From Bacteroidales bacterium (GTDB lineage: Bacteria > Bacteroidota > Bacteroidia > Bacteroidales > F082), in the NCBI GenBank assembly GCA_016291135.1, contig JAEFAE010000024.1, positions 1-41,366 on the forward strand: a DNA stretch of 41,366 bases, written 5' to 3'. Numbering within the stretch: position 1 is the first letter of the stretch; each line of letters begins with the position of its first letter. The notes beneath the pieces were generated by a model. The model had not been told where the DNA came from. It ran no database searches and worked only from the letters and a program-made list of their open reading frames with translations. This document shows positions 17,983-25,810 of this stretch, in pieces. A program made the position numbers and the translations under genes.

Positions 17983-18819
17983 ATGAAAGAGCAAAAAGTG
18001 ATCTTGATAACGGGAGCCAGCAGCGGCATCGGCTTCGATGCAGCCCAAACCCTCGCCCGGCAAGGGCATCGGGTATATGCGGCGGCCCGAAGGGTGGAGC
18101 GGATGGAACCGCTCCTAGCCGACGGCGTGCAGGTGCTCCGGATGGACGTCACCGACGAGGCCTCCATGGTGGAGGGCGTGGATCGGATCATCCAGGCGGA
18201 AGGACGTATCGACGTGTTGGTCAACAACGCTGGATACGGCTTCTTCGGAGCCATCGAGAACGTCCCTCTGGAGGAGGCCCGCCGCCAACTGGAGGTGAAC
18301 GTGTTCGGACTGGCCCGGCTGACCCAGCTGGTGCTTCCCACTATGCGACAGCAGGGCGGCGGCCGTATCGTCAACACCTCTTCGATTGCGGGCAAGATGG
18401 TGATCCTGATGGGGGGCTGGTACCATGTGACCAAGTATTCCGTCGAGGCCTTCAGCGACGCCTTGCGCATGGAAGTGAAGCCATACGGCATCAAGGTGAT
18501 CAAGATCCAACCCGGCGCCATTAAAACCGATTGGGGCATCATCGCTGCGCGACACCTGAAGGCGTCTTCGGCCGGCACGGCCTACGAGGCGCCGGGCACC
18601 CGTTTTGCCGACAACATGGACTGGTTCTATCACTCGAACCTGCTCTCGTCGCCTAGGGTGATCACCAAGGCGATCTGCCGTGCCGTCAACAGCCGGCATC
18701 CGAAGGTCCGTTACCGCCGGGGGACGTTTTCCTTGGTCGGTCCCTTGGCCCATGCCGTATTGCCTGCCCGATGGATGGATGCCATCATGCGTCGTCTCGG
18801 AAAGATCAAAGTGTCATAG
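17983..18819 (+). CDS. Short-chain dehydrogenase/reductase (SDR) family oxidoreductase
   Basis: 278 residues of classical SDR layout. The nucleotide site TGASSGIG is at residues 10-17, NNAG at 81-84, a catalytic Ser near 133-134 in NTSSIAGK, and Tyr147 and Lys151 in YHVTK. PGAIKTDW follows, and a C-terminal extension (about 215-278) ends RWMDAIMRRLGKIKVS. An Arg at the end of the second strand (AARR) suggests NADP(H) preference. Substrate unknown. Its final 6 bases overlap the stop of the TonB-dependent receptor-like gene on the other strand. Confidence 0.93.
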   Translation: MKEQKVILITGASSGIGFDAAQTLARQGHRVYAAARRVERMEPLLADGVQVLRMDVTDEASMVEGVDRIIQAEGRIDVLVNNAGYGFFGAIENVPLEEARRQLEVNVFGLARLTQLVLPTMRQQGGGRIVNTSSIAGKMVILMGGWYHVTKYSVEAFSDALRMEVKPYGIKVIKIQPGAIKTDWGIIAARHLKASSAGTAYEAPGTRFADNMDWFYHSNLLSSPRVITKAICRAVNSRHPKVRYRRGTFSLVGPLAHAVLPARWMDAIMRRLGKIKVS

Positions 18820-20979
18820 GAGCTTGTAGATGAGCTCTACGCTGAGGTAGCGGCTGTTTGCCTTGTTGGATTGGTAGGAGATGTAATAGGGGTTGAACGT
18901 GTAGTTGTTCTCCTTGTTCCAATTGAAGATGTCGAAGGCGTTGAAGAGGAGGGAGAGCCGGTTTTCCAGGAAATCGGCCCGCAACCCACAGTCAATGCCG
19001 TATGCCGTCTGGCTCGTGGCGAAGAGCGTCTGGGTGGGGGAGGCGTAATAGGCGGTGGCATGCACCTCCAGTTTGTTCCAAAGTTTTGCCCAAGTGCCCA
19101 GACGTAGGTTGTATGCCCATAAATTACTGACAATCAGGCTGTCCTGTGTTTTGTTGTAAAAGGTCTCGATGTGTGAGTCGAAGACGTTGGCCTCCAGACG
19201 GACGTTGAACGTGGCGCTCGGACGGTAGGTGATGTTGAATTCCCCGCCCGCTTCGTAGTATTTGTTCAGGTTGACGGGGATGCTGAAAGGCACCACACGT
19301 CCCCAAAGCGAGTCATAGGCCACGTCGCTCACCATGTTGATGGCGTTGATGGAATTGTTGTAATAGCCCTTCACGTGGAGGGATCCGAGGCGTTCGTCAT
19401 ATTTGGCCCATGCCAGCTCAAAGACATCGATGAGGGTGGGTTTCAGCTCCGGGTTGCCCACCGAGAAGGACTCCTCGTTATAGGCTTTCTTGCTGGTGAA
19501 GTAACGCACCCAGGGGAAGTTGGTCTTGCGTGTATAGCTGAAACTGAAGTTGTGCATCGACGGTGTCCGGTAGGTGACGTGCAGGGAGGGCCTCCAGTAG
19601 TTGAACCGCATCAAAGTGTCGTATTCGGGCATGTCGAGATAGCGAGACTTGATCCAGGCGTTCTCCCAGCTGATGCCGGGTTTGATGGTCAAGGCCTTCC
19701 CGATGTGGTGCTGGATCATGACGGTTGCCGCGGCATTTCGTCGGGTGAAGCGACGGTTCTCGGAACGGTACCAGTCGGTGACGTAGCCGTCGGTACCCAG
19801 GGTGTCGTAGAGGCCGATGTTGTTGTCGGGTTTCAAGACGTCGGTGAAGCTGACATAGACGTCGCCATGCTGGTCGTGACGCGATGACAGCCGGTAGGGA
19901 TGGTTGTATTCGATCTTGTTGTCGAAGCCCACGTCGGTGAAGTCATTGGAGTTGATGATGTCGCGGTTCCGTTCGCTCTGCCCTTCAAAGGTGCGTTGTT
20001 CCTTGGTAATGCCGTTCCCGAAGTCGAAGTTGGAGTTCAGCTGCACACCGAGGTGCTGCCCGGGCTGCTCGAAGCGATGGTGCCATTCCAGTCCGATGGC
20101 GCCGAAACTGAAGTCTTGACGGTCCTCACATTCGATGGTGTAGTCGTATTCTCCAATATCGTCGATGTACTCACGACGGTAGGTATGGGAGCGGTAGTGG
20201 CTGTGGCTGCGGCTTGGGCTGATGTTGAAGAAGGCCATGAGGTCGTTCTTGGGATTGGGACGGTACTCGGTCTTCAGAAAAAGCTCTGTGCTGTAGTCGC
20301 GTTCGGTGTTGTCGCTGTGGGTGCGAGTGCAATTGGCGGTGTCCAGTCCCATGGGCTCGCCGTTGACGAGATGGTCCACAAAGGAGTAGCTATAGCCTTC
20401 GGAATGGTTCCGAATGCCGGTGTATCCACCTTTGAGGTTGGCGTTGAACGACCATTTTTGGTTGTTCCAGATGTAGGAGACCCAAGGGGACACGGTGGGC
20501 TTGGTGTTGGCCTGCAGTCCGACGCTGAGATGGCGCTCGGCGTGATGGGCGGCCTCGGTGATGAGGTTGATGACGCCGGTGTTGGCCTCTGAGGTGTATT
20601 GTGCCGAGGGATTGGTCATCACCTCGATGCGTGCGATGGAGGAGGCCTTTACCTGTTGAAGATAATTCTTCAGGCTTTCTTCGTCGAAATGGGAGGGACG
20701 TCCGTTGATGAAAAGCGCCACTTTTTCCACGCCGCGCAGGCTGATGTTGCCTTCGGTGTCGACTTTGACGCCGGGCACGTTCTGCAAGGCGTCCGACACG
20801 GTGCCTTGGCCTGCCTCGGGGTCGCGTCCCACATGATAGACGAGGGTCTCGCCTTCGTTGACGAAGAGCGGAGCGGTGCCAGGGGAGGGCTCAGGCGCTT
20901 GGGCCCATGCGTCAAAGGCGCAACAGGCCAACAAGAGCAGGAGGAGGCAACGGGTAAAGACGGGGAAGCGGCGGTTCAT
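18814..20979 (-). CDS. TonB-dependent receptor-like outer-membrane beta-barrel protein
   Basis: 721 residues from the ATG at 20979; the frame also allows a TTG at 21003. The signal peptide (MNRRF, LLLLLLACCAFDAWAQ) is clear. Residues about 45-140 are a plug domain: TVSDALQNVPGVKVDTEGNI, LRGVEKVALFINGRPSHF, ARIEVMTNPSAQYTSEANTG. A long barrel rich in alternating aromatic strands follows. There is no N-terminal carboxypeptidase-like domain, so it fits the OMP_b-brl_3 group rather than SusC. The C-terminus does not end in the usual Phe. It is the last gene of the lipoprotein/rSAM/guaD/psuK unit, starting 20 bases after psuK, so its cargo may relate to nucleosides or to the modified lipoprotein; both are inference. 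Confidence 0.88.
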   Translation of the reverse strand: MNRRFPVFTRCLLLLLLACCAFDAWAQAPEPSPGTAPLFVNEGETLVYHVGRDPEAGQGTVSDALQNVPGVKVDTEGNISLRGVEKVALFINGRPSHFDEESLKNYLQQVKASSIARIEVMTNPSAQYTSEANTGVINLITEAAHHAERHLSVGLQANTKPTVSPWVSYIWNNQKWSFNANLKGGYTGIRNHSEGYSYSFVDHLVNGEPMGLDTANCTRTHSDNTERDYSTELFLKTEYRPNPKNDLMAFFNISPSRSHSHYRSHTYRREYIDDIGEYDYTIECEDRQDFSFGAIGLEWHHRFEQPGQHLGVQLNSNFDFGNGITKEQRTFEGQSERNRDIINSNDFTDVGFDNKIEYNHPYRLSSRHDQHGDVYVSFTDVLKPDNNIGLYDTLGTDGYVTDWYRSENRRFTRRNAAATVMIQHHIGKALTIKPGISWENAWIKSRYLDMPEYDTLMRFNYWRPSLHVTYRTPSMHNFSFSYTRKTNFPWVRYFTSKKAYNEESFSVGNPELKPTLIDVFELAWAKYDERLGSLHVKGYYNNSINAINMVSDVAYDSLWGRVVPFSIPVNLNKYYEAGGEFNITYRPSATFNVRLEANVFDSHIETFYNKTQDSLIVSNLWAYNLRLGTWAKLWNKLEVHATAYYASPTQTLFATSQTAYGIDCGLRADFLENRLSLLFNAFDIFNWNKENNYTFNPYYISYQSNKANSRYLSVELIYKLL

Positions 20980-20999
20980 GGGTAGTGTTGGCTTAGGAG

Positions 21000-21860
21000 T
21001 CAAACCATTGCATCATACAGCTGTTTCAGCTGGTTGTTGACGTTGTCGGGGCATTCGCAGGTGATCTTGGCGCAGCGCAGACCCACCTCGACGGCTTGCT
21101 CGATGGTGGCTTCCGGACCGGCATGGATGATGCCCGCCATCATGGCGTCGCCTGCACCGGTGGTGTTCACCGTCTCGCAGGGCAAGGCGTCGAAGTGATA
21201 CCTCTTTTCGCCCTCCACCACGTCGGTTCCCTCAGCGCCCAGGCTGACGTAACGACGTCCTACGCCTTTGATTTCGGCGAGCAGTTCGTTCTCCATCCAG
21301 TTGCATTTCAGCGCATGGATCTGCTTCTTTTCCGACTGCCGCATGGCCTCGATGATGCGTGGTGCCTTGGCACTGGATACGGCATCCACATATAGGGGCG
21401 CATCCACATGGTCGATGAGGTAGGTCAGCGACTCGATGGGGATGTTCGTGTCGGCCACATAGGCGTCGATGTTCTCGATCTTAGGCAGCTTGCTGGCAAG
21501 CCACTCCGGGGTGATGCCGTCAGCTGCCAGCATGTCGGAGACACCGCCCACCAATTCACCGTCGGCATTGTTGATGCTGAGGAAACAGGAACGTGTCCCA
21601 ACAGGAGCCGCATCGCTGAGGGTGATGTCGATTTTTACCCTACGGCAGCTGTCGGCGGTGAAATAGCCAAAGGTGTCGCCTCCGAAGAGGGTGAGGAAAA
21701 CCACCTGGTCGCCAAGCAGGGCGAGGTTGTGGGCGATGTTGCGTGCCACGCCGCCCGGGACCAAGCGGATGGTACCGGGGTTGGAGTCGTTGGGTTTGAA
21801 GGGCTTGAAGGTGGTGGCGGTGATGTCGGCATTGGCCCCGCCGATAACGCAGATTCTCAT
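21000..21860 (-). CDS. psuK: Pseudouridine kinase (PfkB family)
   Basis: 286 residues. PfkB features are the N-terminal VIGGANADI, the GG hinge in PGGVARNIAHNLALLG, and the C-terminal signature NTTGAGDAMMAG with its catalytic Asp. The segments SNPGTIRLVPGGVARNIAHN and TCECPDNVN match E. coli PsuK (YeiC) much better than ribokinase or fructokinase, so I assign pseudouridine kinase. It phosphorylates pseudouridine for cleavage by PsuG (15221-16129). It starts one base after the guaD stop, implying translational coupling, and is followed by the outer-membrane protein. Specificity is by similarity from memory. Confidence 0.88.
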   Translation of the reverse strand: MRICVIGGANADITATTFKPFKPNDSNPGTIRLVPGGVARNIAHNLALLGDQVVFLTLFGGDTFGYFTADSCRRVKIDITLSDAAPVGTRSCFLSINNADGELVGGVSDMLAADGITPEWLASKLPKIENIDAYVADTNIPIESLTYLIDHVDAPLYVDAVSSAKAPRIIEAMRQSEKKQIHALKCNWMENELLAEIKGVGRRYVSLGAEGTDVVEGEKRYHFDALPCETVNTTGAGDAMMAGIIHAGPEATIEQAVEVGLRCAKITCECPDNVNNQLKQLYDAMV

Positions 21861-21861
21861 G

Positions 21862-22344
21862 TCAATATTCGGTTTTGTCGGGTTTTGCGGCCCAGTTGCG
21901 GAAGGTGACGATGGCCTCGTCGTGCAGTAGCGGGATGAAGGGCACCGACCGTTTGTTCATGGGCTTGTCCAATTCTTTATAGATGAAGTCGTCGTCGAAG
22001 TCGATGGCTGCGGCGTCGGCTTTGTCGTTGCCGTAGTAGATGCAACGGATATGCGCCCAGTAGATGGCGCCAAGGCACATCGGGCAGGGCTCGCAGGAGG
22101 TATAGATGACACAATCCGAGAGATCGAAGGTGCCTAGTTTCTTGCAGGCTTGGCGGATGGTGTTCACCTCGGCATGGGCGGTGGGGTCGATGTCGAGGGT
22201 GACGCTGTTGGCGCTGCCAGCAATGATTTCACCGTTCCGTACGATGACCGCCCCGAAGGGGCCGCCGCCGCGTTCCACACTCTCGTTGGCGAGGCGGATG
22301 GCCTCGCGCATAAAGGTCTTGTCTTGTTCGGTTATCTTTTTCAT
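21862..22344 (-). CDS. guaD: Guanine deaminase (cytidine deaminase fold, GuaD type)
   Basis: 160 residues from the ATG at 22344, which overlaps the rSAM stop (ATGA); a longer open frame to 22509 lies inside the rSAM gene and is rejected. The zinc and catalytic site is TAHAEVNTIR (His57, Glu59) with SCEPCPMCLGAIYWAHI (Cys87, Cys90). The C-terminal DFDDDFIYKELDKP with the following KRSVPFI closely matches B. subtilis guanine deaminase, separating it from tRNA-adenosine deaminase TadA. It converts guanine to xanthine plus ammonia in the cytoplasm. Its coupling to psuK suggests joint use of nucleobases or RNA breakdown products. Confidence 0.9.
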   Translation of the reverse strand: MKKITEQDKTFMREAIRLANESVERGGGPFGAVIVRNGEIIAGSANSVTLDIDPTAHAEVNTIRQACKKLGTFDLSDCVIYTSCEPCPMCLGAIYWAHIRCIYYGNDKADAAAIDFDDDFIYKELDKPMNKRSVPFIPLLHDEAIVTFRNWAAKPDKTEY

Positions 22345-23423
22345 GTCGTTTTGTTCATAATCATGTTGTATTGGCAAATCTGAAGCTTTCCGTCGCCGTC
22401 GCGGAGATGCATCCCGTTGCCTTGGCAGTAACGCCACATCTTGCAGTGGGCGCAGGGTCCGGTCTTCATCCATTTGCGGTTTCGGTAGGGTTGGAAACGG
22501 GTTTGCCACACTTCCCAGAACGAGTCTTGGTAGATGTTTCCCTGATGGTAGTCGCTACGGATGCTCAAACAGCCCGAGATGGAGCCGTCGGCCAGGATGG
22601 AGGCCACGTTGATGCCGGCACTGCACGAGAAGAAGTGGTTGCGCACCTCGCCTTCGTATCGGCCCAGGAAGCCGTCGCAGCCATAGTCTGCCCGGATCTT
22701 GCCTTCCGCTCTGGTTTGTTTGATGAACTCCATCATCTGTACAAACTGCTCGTTCGAGAGTTTCAGGTCGGGGTCGTTGGCGGCGCGTCCGAAAGGAAAC
22801 ACCGTGAACAGGCGCCAACGCTTGATTCCCAATGAGATCAGGTAATCGCGGAATTTTGGTAGATATTGGATGGTGCGTTGGTTGATACAGGTGATGACGT
22901 CCCAGGTGAGGGAAGGGTGTTGCTTGAGCGCCTCCACCGCAACGAGGACGTTCTTGAAGCTTTGGGGATGTCCCCGCATCCAGTTGTGGTCTTCTTCGAA
23001 GCCGTCGAAGCTTACCGCAATGGACTTAAGCCCAGCCTCCACATACTCGTTGAGCCTTTCCGGAGTCAGCATCATGCCGTTGCTCACCATGCCCCAGACA
23101 TAGCCGCGCTCGCTGATCGCCCTGCCGCATTCCGCCAGGTCGCGCCGTACGGTGGGCTCCCCGCCGGTGGTGATGACCATCACCTTGCCGGGATCTTGGT
23201 GAAGCTTGATTTCGTCGAGTACCTTGAGCAGGTCGGCCAAGGGCATGTCGTCTTTCTCGGAGAGCATGCGGCAGTCGCTTCCGCAGTGCCTGCAGTTGAG
23301 GTTACAGCGGAGGGTGCACTCCCAAAACAGCTGGTGCAGTTCATGGGTGTCGATCCGGTCCAGATAGACGGCGCGGTTGAGCTCGAGCAACAACCTTTTA
23401 TAGACCCCTATGTTTTTTTTCAT
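22341..23423 (-). CDS. Radical SAM/SPASM enzyme of the rSAM/lipoprotein type
   Basis: 360 residues. The SAM cluster motif CxxxCxxC is Cys40, Cys44 and Cys47 in CTLRCNLNCRHC, with TTGGEP at about 86-90. The C-terminal SPASM region has Cys267, Cys285, Cys324, Cys327, Cys333 and Cys350 (GPCAHCKMWRYC and LQIC). HELHQLFWECTLRC, WMRGHPQSF, ADGSISGCLSIRSDYHQGNI and CQGNGMHLRDGDGKL match, from memory, the Bacteroidota family TIGR04133, which is encoded beside a small lipoprotein. SPASM enzymes usually modify peptides by thioether or carbon bonds. It overlaps the upstream lipoprotein by 26 bases and guaD by 4, so it is translationally coupled at both ends. The lipoprotein is the natural substrate candidate. 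Confidence 0.92.
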   Translation of the reverse strand: MKKNIGVYKRLLLELNRAVYLDRIDTHELHQLFWECTLRCNLNCRHCGSDCRMLSEKDDMPLADLLKVLDEIKLHQDPGKVMVITTGGEPTVRRDLAECGRAISERGYVWGMVSNGMMLTPERLNEYVEAGLKSIAVSFDGFEEDHNWMRGHPQSFKNVLVAVEALKQHPSLTWDVITCINQRTIQYLPKFRDYLISLGIKRWRLFTVFPFGRAANDPDLKLSNEQFVQMMEFIKQTRAEGKIRADYGCDGFLGRYEGEVRNHFFSCSAGINVASILADGSISGCLSIRSDYHQGNIYQDSFWEVWQTRFQPYRNRKWMKTGPCAHCKMWRYCQGNGMHLRDGDGKLQICQYNMIMNKTT

Positions 23424-24189
23424 TCTTCAGGCGTACTAGTTCTTTATGGATTTCCTGTACCTGGGCTCTCATGCGCTCGGTTTCCTTGTTGTATCGTTCG
23501 ATCACCTCGGGCGAGCCATAGACGCAGGCCCCTTCGCGGCGTTGCAGGATGGCCCCGATCGTATTCAGCTCTTTTTCGAGGGAATCGATCTTATGGTTGA
23601 GTTCCTCGGCGCGTTGCCGGTCTGCCGGGTTGGTGCGTGGCGGTCCATAGACCAGCGGTCTGGGCTCCTGAGACCTGGCTTCGCGGATGGAGTCCAGCTT
23701 GCGTTGCCTTTCGTCCTGACTTGATTCTTCGTCGTTTTGGAAGATCGGATCGGGATCGGTGGGGGGCGGGCCATAGAGACAAGGTGGGATGGCGCTCTCG
23801 ATGGCGTCTTGGAGCATCTCCATCCTGGTGCGGACGCTGTCCATCCGCTGCTGGCTGCTTTGTGCCGCCTTGTCGTTCTTCAAGGCCTGATCGATGGTCA
23901 CCAGCCGTTCCAGCAAGGCAAGCTCCTCGGTGCGGTTCGTGTAAAGCGCCTGAAGCGCTTCGTAATTGCTGCTTTCAAGAATGACGGAAGGACCCATGTC
24001 GAGCAGGTTGTTTTCCATGCCGATCCGTTCTTCGTCGGCGTATGCTTTCAGCCGCGACACGATCTCGGTGCGTTCGTTCTTCAGCTGCTTCTTTTCCGCC
24101 CTGGTAAGTTTGCCGGGCCCTGCGCAGGCCACCAGGAAAGCCAATCCGGTCAGCATGCTGATCCAGACCGTTCTAACCACTTTCTTCAT
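23398..24189 (-). CDS. Coiled-coil lipoprotein with three YG[PS]P motifs, rSAM partner candidate
   Basis: 263 residues, lipobox LVAC (Cys22). The mature chain is highly charged and helical: about 30-135, 155-175, 188-220 and 228-260 look like coiled coil. Between the helices are three short Pro-rich breaks with a shared motif: PPCLYGPPPT (Tyr139), RPLVYGPPRT (Tyr181) and GACVYGSPEV (Tyr224). Two carry a Cys two residues before the Tyr. As I recall, lipoproteins beside TIGR04133 rSAM enzymes also carry a short YG-x-P motif, although their overall fold differs from this one. The gene overlaps the rSAM start by 26 bases. It may be substrate, scaffold or envelope partner of the rSAM enzyme; no homologous family is otherwise recognised. 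Confidence 0.78.
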   Translation of the reverse strand: MKKVVRTVWISMLTGLAFLVACAGPGKLTRAEKKQLKNERTEIVSRLKAYADEERIGMENNLLDMGPSVILESSNYEALQALYTNRTEELALLERLVTIDQALKNDKAAQSSQQRMDSVRTRMEMLQDAIESAIPPCLYGPPPTDPDPIFQNDEESSQDERQRKLDSIREARSQEPRPLVYGPPRTNPADRQRAEELNHKIDSLEKELNTIGAILQRREGACVYGSPEVIERYNKETERMRAQVQEIHKELVRLKNEKKHRGL

Positions 24190-24211
24190 GATGCATCGTA
24201 TTTCTATGCAA

Positions 24212-24219
24212 CAAATATA
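24212..24219 (-). promoter_or_regulatory. -7 box (TATATTTG) of the lipoprotein/rSAM operon
   Basis: Minus-strand TATATTTG, 23 bases upstream of the lipoprotein ATG at 24189. It marks the likely start of the transcript running to 18814. Confidence 0.55.
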
Positions 24220-24271
24220 CGATTTATGCAGAAAAACTGGCCTATTTGTTTTAAAAAAAGAATAAAATTCC

Positions 24272-24279
24272 TATTTTTG
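24272..24279 (+). promoter_or_regulatory. -7 box (TATTTTTG) of the 24318 lipoprotein gene
   Basis: TAttTTTG, 38 bases before the ATG at 24318. A TTTG occurs at 24245-24248, with a rather long spacer of 23 bases. Confidence 0.5.
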
Positions 24280-24317
24280 CCTCAATCATTATTGACAATC
24301 ATCACAAACAAAGCATT

Positions 24318-25157
24318 ATGAAAAACAAAAAGAGTCTTAGAAAAGCCCTCGCTTTCTCCGTTGTAGCAATGGGGACTGCCTTCATGGTTTCCTGCATGGG
24401 TTCGGGAAATGGCAAGAATCTCGAAAACCTCTTGGTACAGGGCATCTCTGCCGTTGCCAACGCCTCGAGCGACAATGGCCAGAGCAGCGCGTTGATCAAC
24501 GAGGAAAGTCAAGCCAGTCAGCTGAATGGCAACACCTTCACCTATGGTGACCATACCTACACGGTGTCCGGTGAGATCGTCTACGACCCGTCGTTCACGG
24601 GTTATCGTGGAACGCCTACCGCCAGTGTGAGTTTCACCAACTTCCCGTCGGGTTACACCGAGTTTGAGGCGGTCTACACCAACCTGCTGGGCAAGTCGAT
24701 CCAAGGCGCCGCCGCCATGATCCCCATGGCCATCGAGCTGTATGCCCGCGACGCCGCCGTCGGTGAGCGTTGCTTCAACCTGCTCTGCAACAGCTCATCC
24801 ACGGTCAGCGGCATCATCCGCATCCTGAAAACGAAGCTGGTCCCGTCGGAGTATGGTCCGGCCAACGATCCTTATCTGCAGCGTTACATGGCCGCCGCCC
24901 TCCTCAAGGGTGCCATGGCCAGCAACGCCTACACGCCTGAGGAGCCTTATACGGTTGAGATGTGCGCTTCGGCCAACATGCCGCAGAACTCCTCCTACGG
25001 CACGGTCAACTATGTCTATATCCTGGCCAAGGGTTGGGATACCGAGCAGCGTCAGGTGGAGATCCTTCAGTCGGGCGACCTCTACAAGGTGTTCAACTGC
25101 CCGTCCTGCTACACCCAGTGCAAGAACATCCAAGGTACTTGGGGCGGCCTGAAATAA
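24318..25157 (+). CDS. Lipoprotein of unknown function, divergent from the rSAM operon
   Basis: 279 residues. Lipobox MVSC (Cys26) follows a long charged leader (MKNKKSLRKA). The mature part begins low-complexity (ASSDNGQSSALINEESQAS). A conserved-looking domain from about 95 follows: PTASVSFTNFPSGYTEFEAVY, AAAMIPMAIELYARDAAVGERCFNLLCNSSS, YLQRYMAAALLKGA, VNYVYILAKGWDTEQRQVEIL. It ends with VFNCPSCYTQCKN (three Cys). The core recalls DUF6935-type proteins, from memory only. It also contains an EYGPA segment (178-182). It is divergent from the YGPP lipoprotein/rSAM operon and may be functionally tied to it, which is inference. A terminator follows at 25180-25213. Confidence 0.75.
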   Translation: MKNKKSLRKALAFSVVAMGTAFMVSCMGSGNGKNLENLLVQGISAVANASSDNGQSSALINEESQASQLNGNTFTYGDHTYTVSGEIVYDPSFTGYRGTPTASVSFTNFPSGYTEFEAVYTNLLGKSIQGAAAMIPMAIELYARDAAVGERCFNLLCNSSSTVSGIIRILKTKLVPSEYGPANDPYLQRYMAAALLKGAMASNAYTPEEPYTVEMCASANMPQNSSYGTVNYVYILAKGWDTEQRQVEILQSGDLYKVFNCPSCYTQCKNIQGTWGGLK

Positions 25158-25179
25158 GGAAGCTTCGAGATGGCAAAAC

Positions 25180-25213
25180 AAAAAATCAGCCCTTGCGGGG
25201 GCTGATTTTTTTA
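25180..25213 (+). terminator. Terminator between the 24318 lipoprotein and tRNA-Arg
   Basis: The stem ATCAGCCC / GGGCTGAT is flanked by an A-run on the left and a run of seven T on the right, so it can work in both directions: for the lipoprotein (plus) and the tRNA (minus). Confidence 0.85.
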
Positions 25214-25218
25214 TGATG

Positions 25219-25292
25219 TGATCCGGTTGGGATTCGAACCCAAGACCCACAGCTTAGAAGGCTGTTGCTCTATCCAGCTGAGCTACCAGACC
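25219..25292 (-). tRNA. tRNA-Arg, anticodon TCT
   Basis: On the minus strand the 74-base cloverleaf runs from GGTCTGG (acceptor 5' strand) through a D-arm (AGCTCAGCTGGATAGAGCA), an anticodon stem ACAGC/GCTGT with loop CTTCTAA (anticodon TCT, reading AGA codons), and a T-arm with GGTTCGAATCC. The 3' acceptor strand is CCGGATC with discriminator A. CCA is not encoded. All stems pair, with two G-T wobbles in the acceptor. Confidence 0.96.
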
Positions 25293-25354
25293 ATCTTAAC
25301 TGGGTGCAAAATTACGCATTTTTTCTTTTCTGTCAAGGGTTTTGACAGAAAAAA

Positions 25355-25687
25355 TCAAGCTTCGTTCTCATTGGGACGCCTCGGATAGGCGGGACGGTGG
25401 TAGTTCCTGTCCTGACGTTCCATTCGGTTGGGAGCGGGCTTCTCGGCTTGAGGACGCGACTTCTTCACTTGAAGGACACTGCCTTGGAAGTCCATGTCGT
25501 CGGTCTCGACAATGGCTTTGTAAGCTTCCGCTTCGTTGGGCATCTCCACGAATCCATAGCACTTGGAGCGGCCGGTCTCGTGATCCATAATCACCTTGCA
25601 CACATCCACCTGGCCGAACTGCTCAAAATAGGCTCTGAGGTCTTCTGCTGTGGTCCTGAAAGCCAGTTTAGCGACAAAAATCTTCAT
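25355..25687 (-). CDS. RRM-domain RNA-binding protein
   Basis: 110 residues. A single RNA recognition motif fills residues 1-78: RNP2 is KIFVAKLAF at the N-terminus and RNP1 is KCYGFVEMP near residue 42-50, with aromatic residues in the usual places. The tail (79-110) is rich in Arg, Pro and Asn (MERQDRNYHRPAYPRRPNENEA). Small RRM proteins of this form are common in Bacteroidota and are thought to act on RNA stability or translation. It has its own promoter at 25708-25715. Confidence 0.94.
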   Translation of the reverse strand: MKIFVAKLAFRTTAEDLRAYFEQFGQVDVCKVIMDHETGRSKCYGFVEMPNEAEAYKAIVETDDMDFQGSVLQVKKSRPQAEKPAPNRMERQDRNYHRPAYPRRPNENEA

Positions 25688-25707
25688 AAGAAAAGGTTTT
25701 AAACATG

Positions 25708-25715
25708 CAAAAGTA
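25708..25715 (-). promoter_or_regulatory. -7 box (TACTTTTG) of the RRM gene
   Basis: Minus-strand TACTTTTG, 21 bases upstream of the ATG at 25687. Confidence 0.5.
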
Positions 25716-25810
25716 ATAAAAATCAGTTCGTTTTCAAAAAAAATTAAAATTTTTTAAAAAAAATCGATGTTTTTTTTTCGCATCTTTGCCCATTCTAATC
25801 CGAGACTTCT

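Noticed and set aside
21862..22509. Longer deaminase start at 22509
   Set aside because: The extension reads inside the rSAM gene and has no deaminase similarity; the ATGA overlap at 22341-22344 is the natural start.
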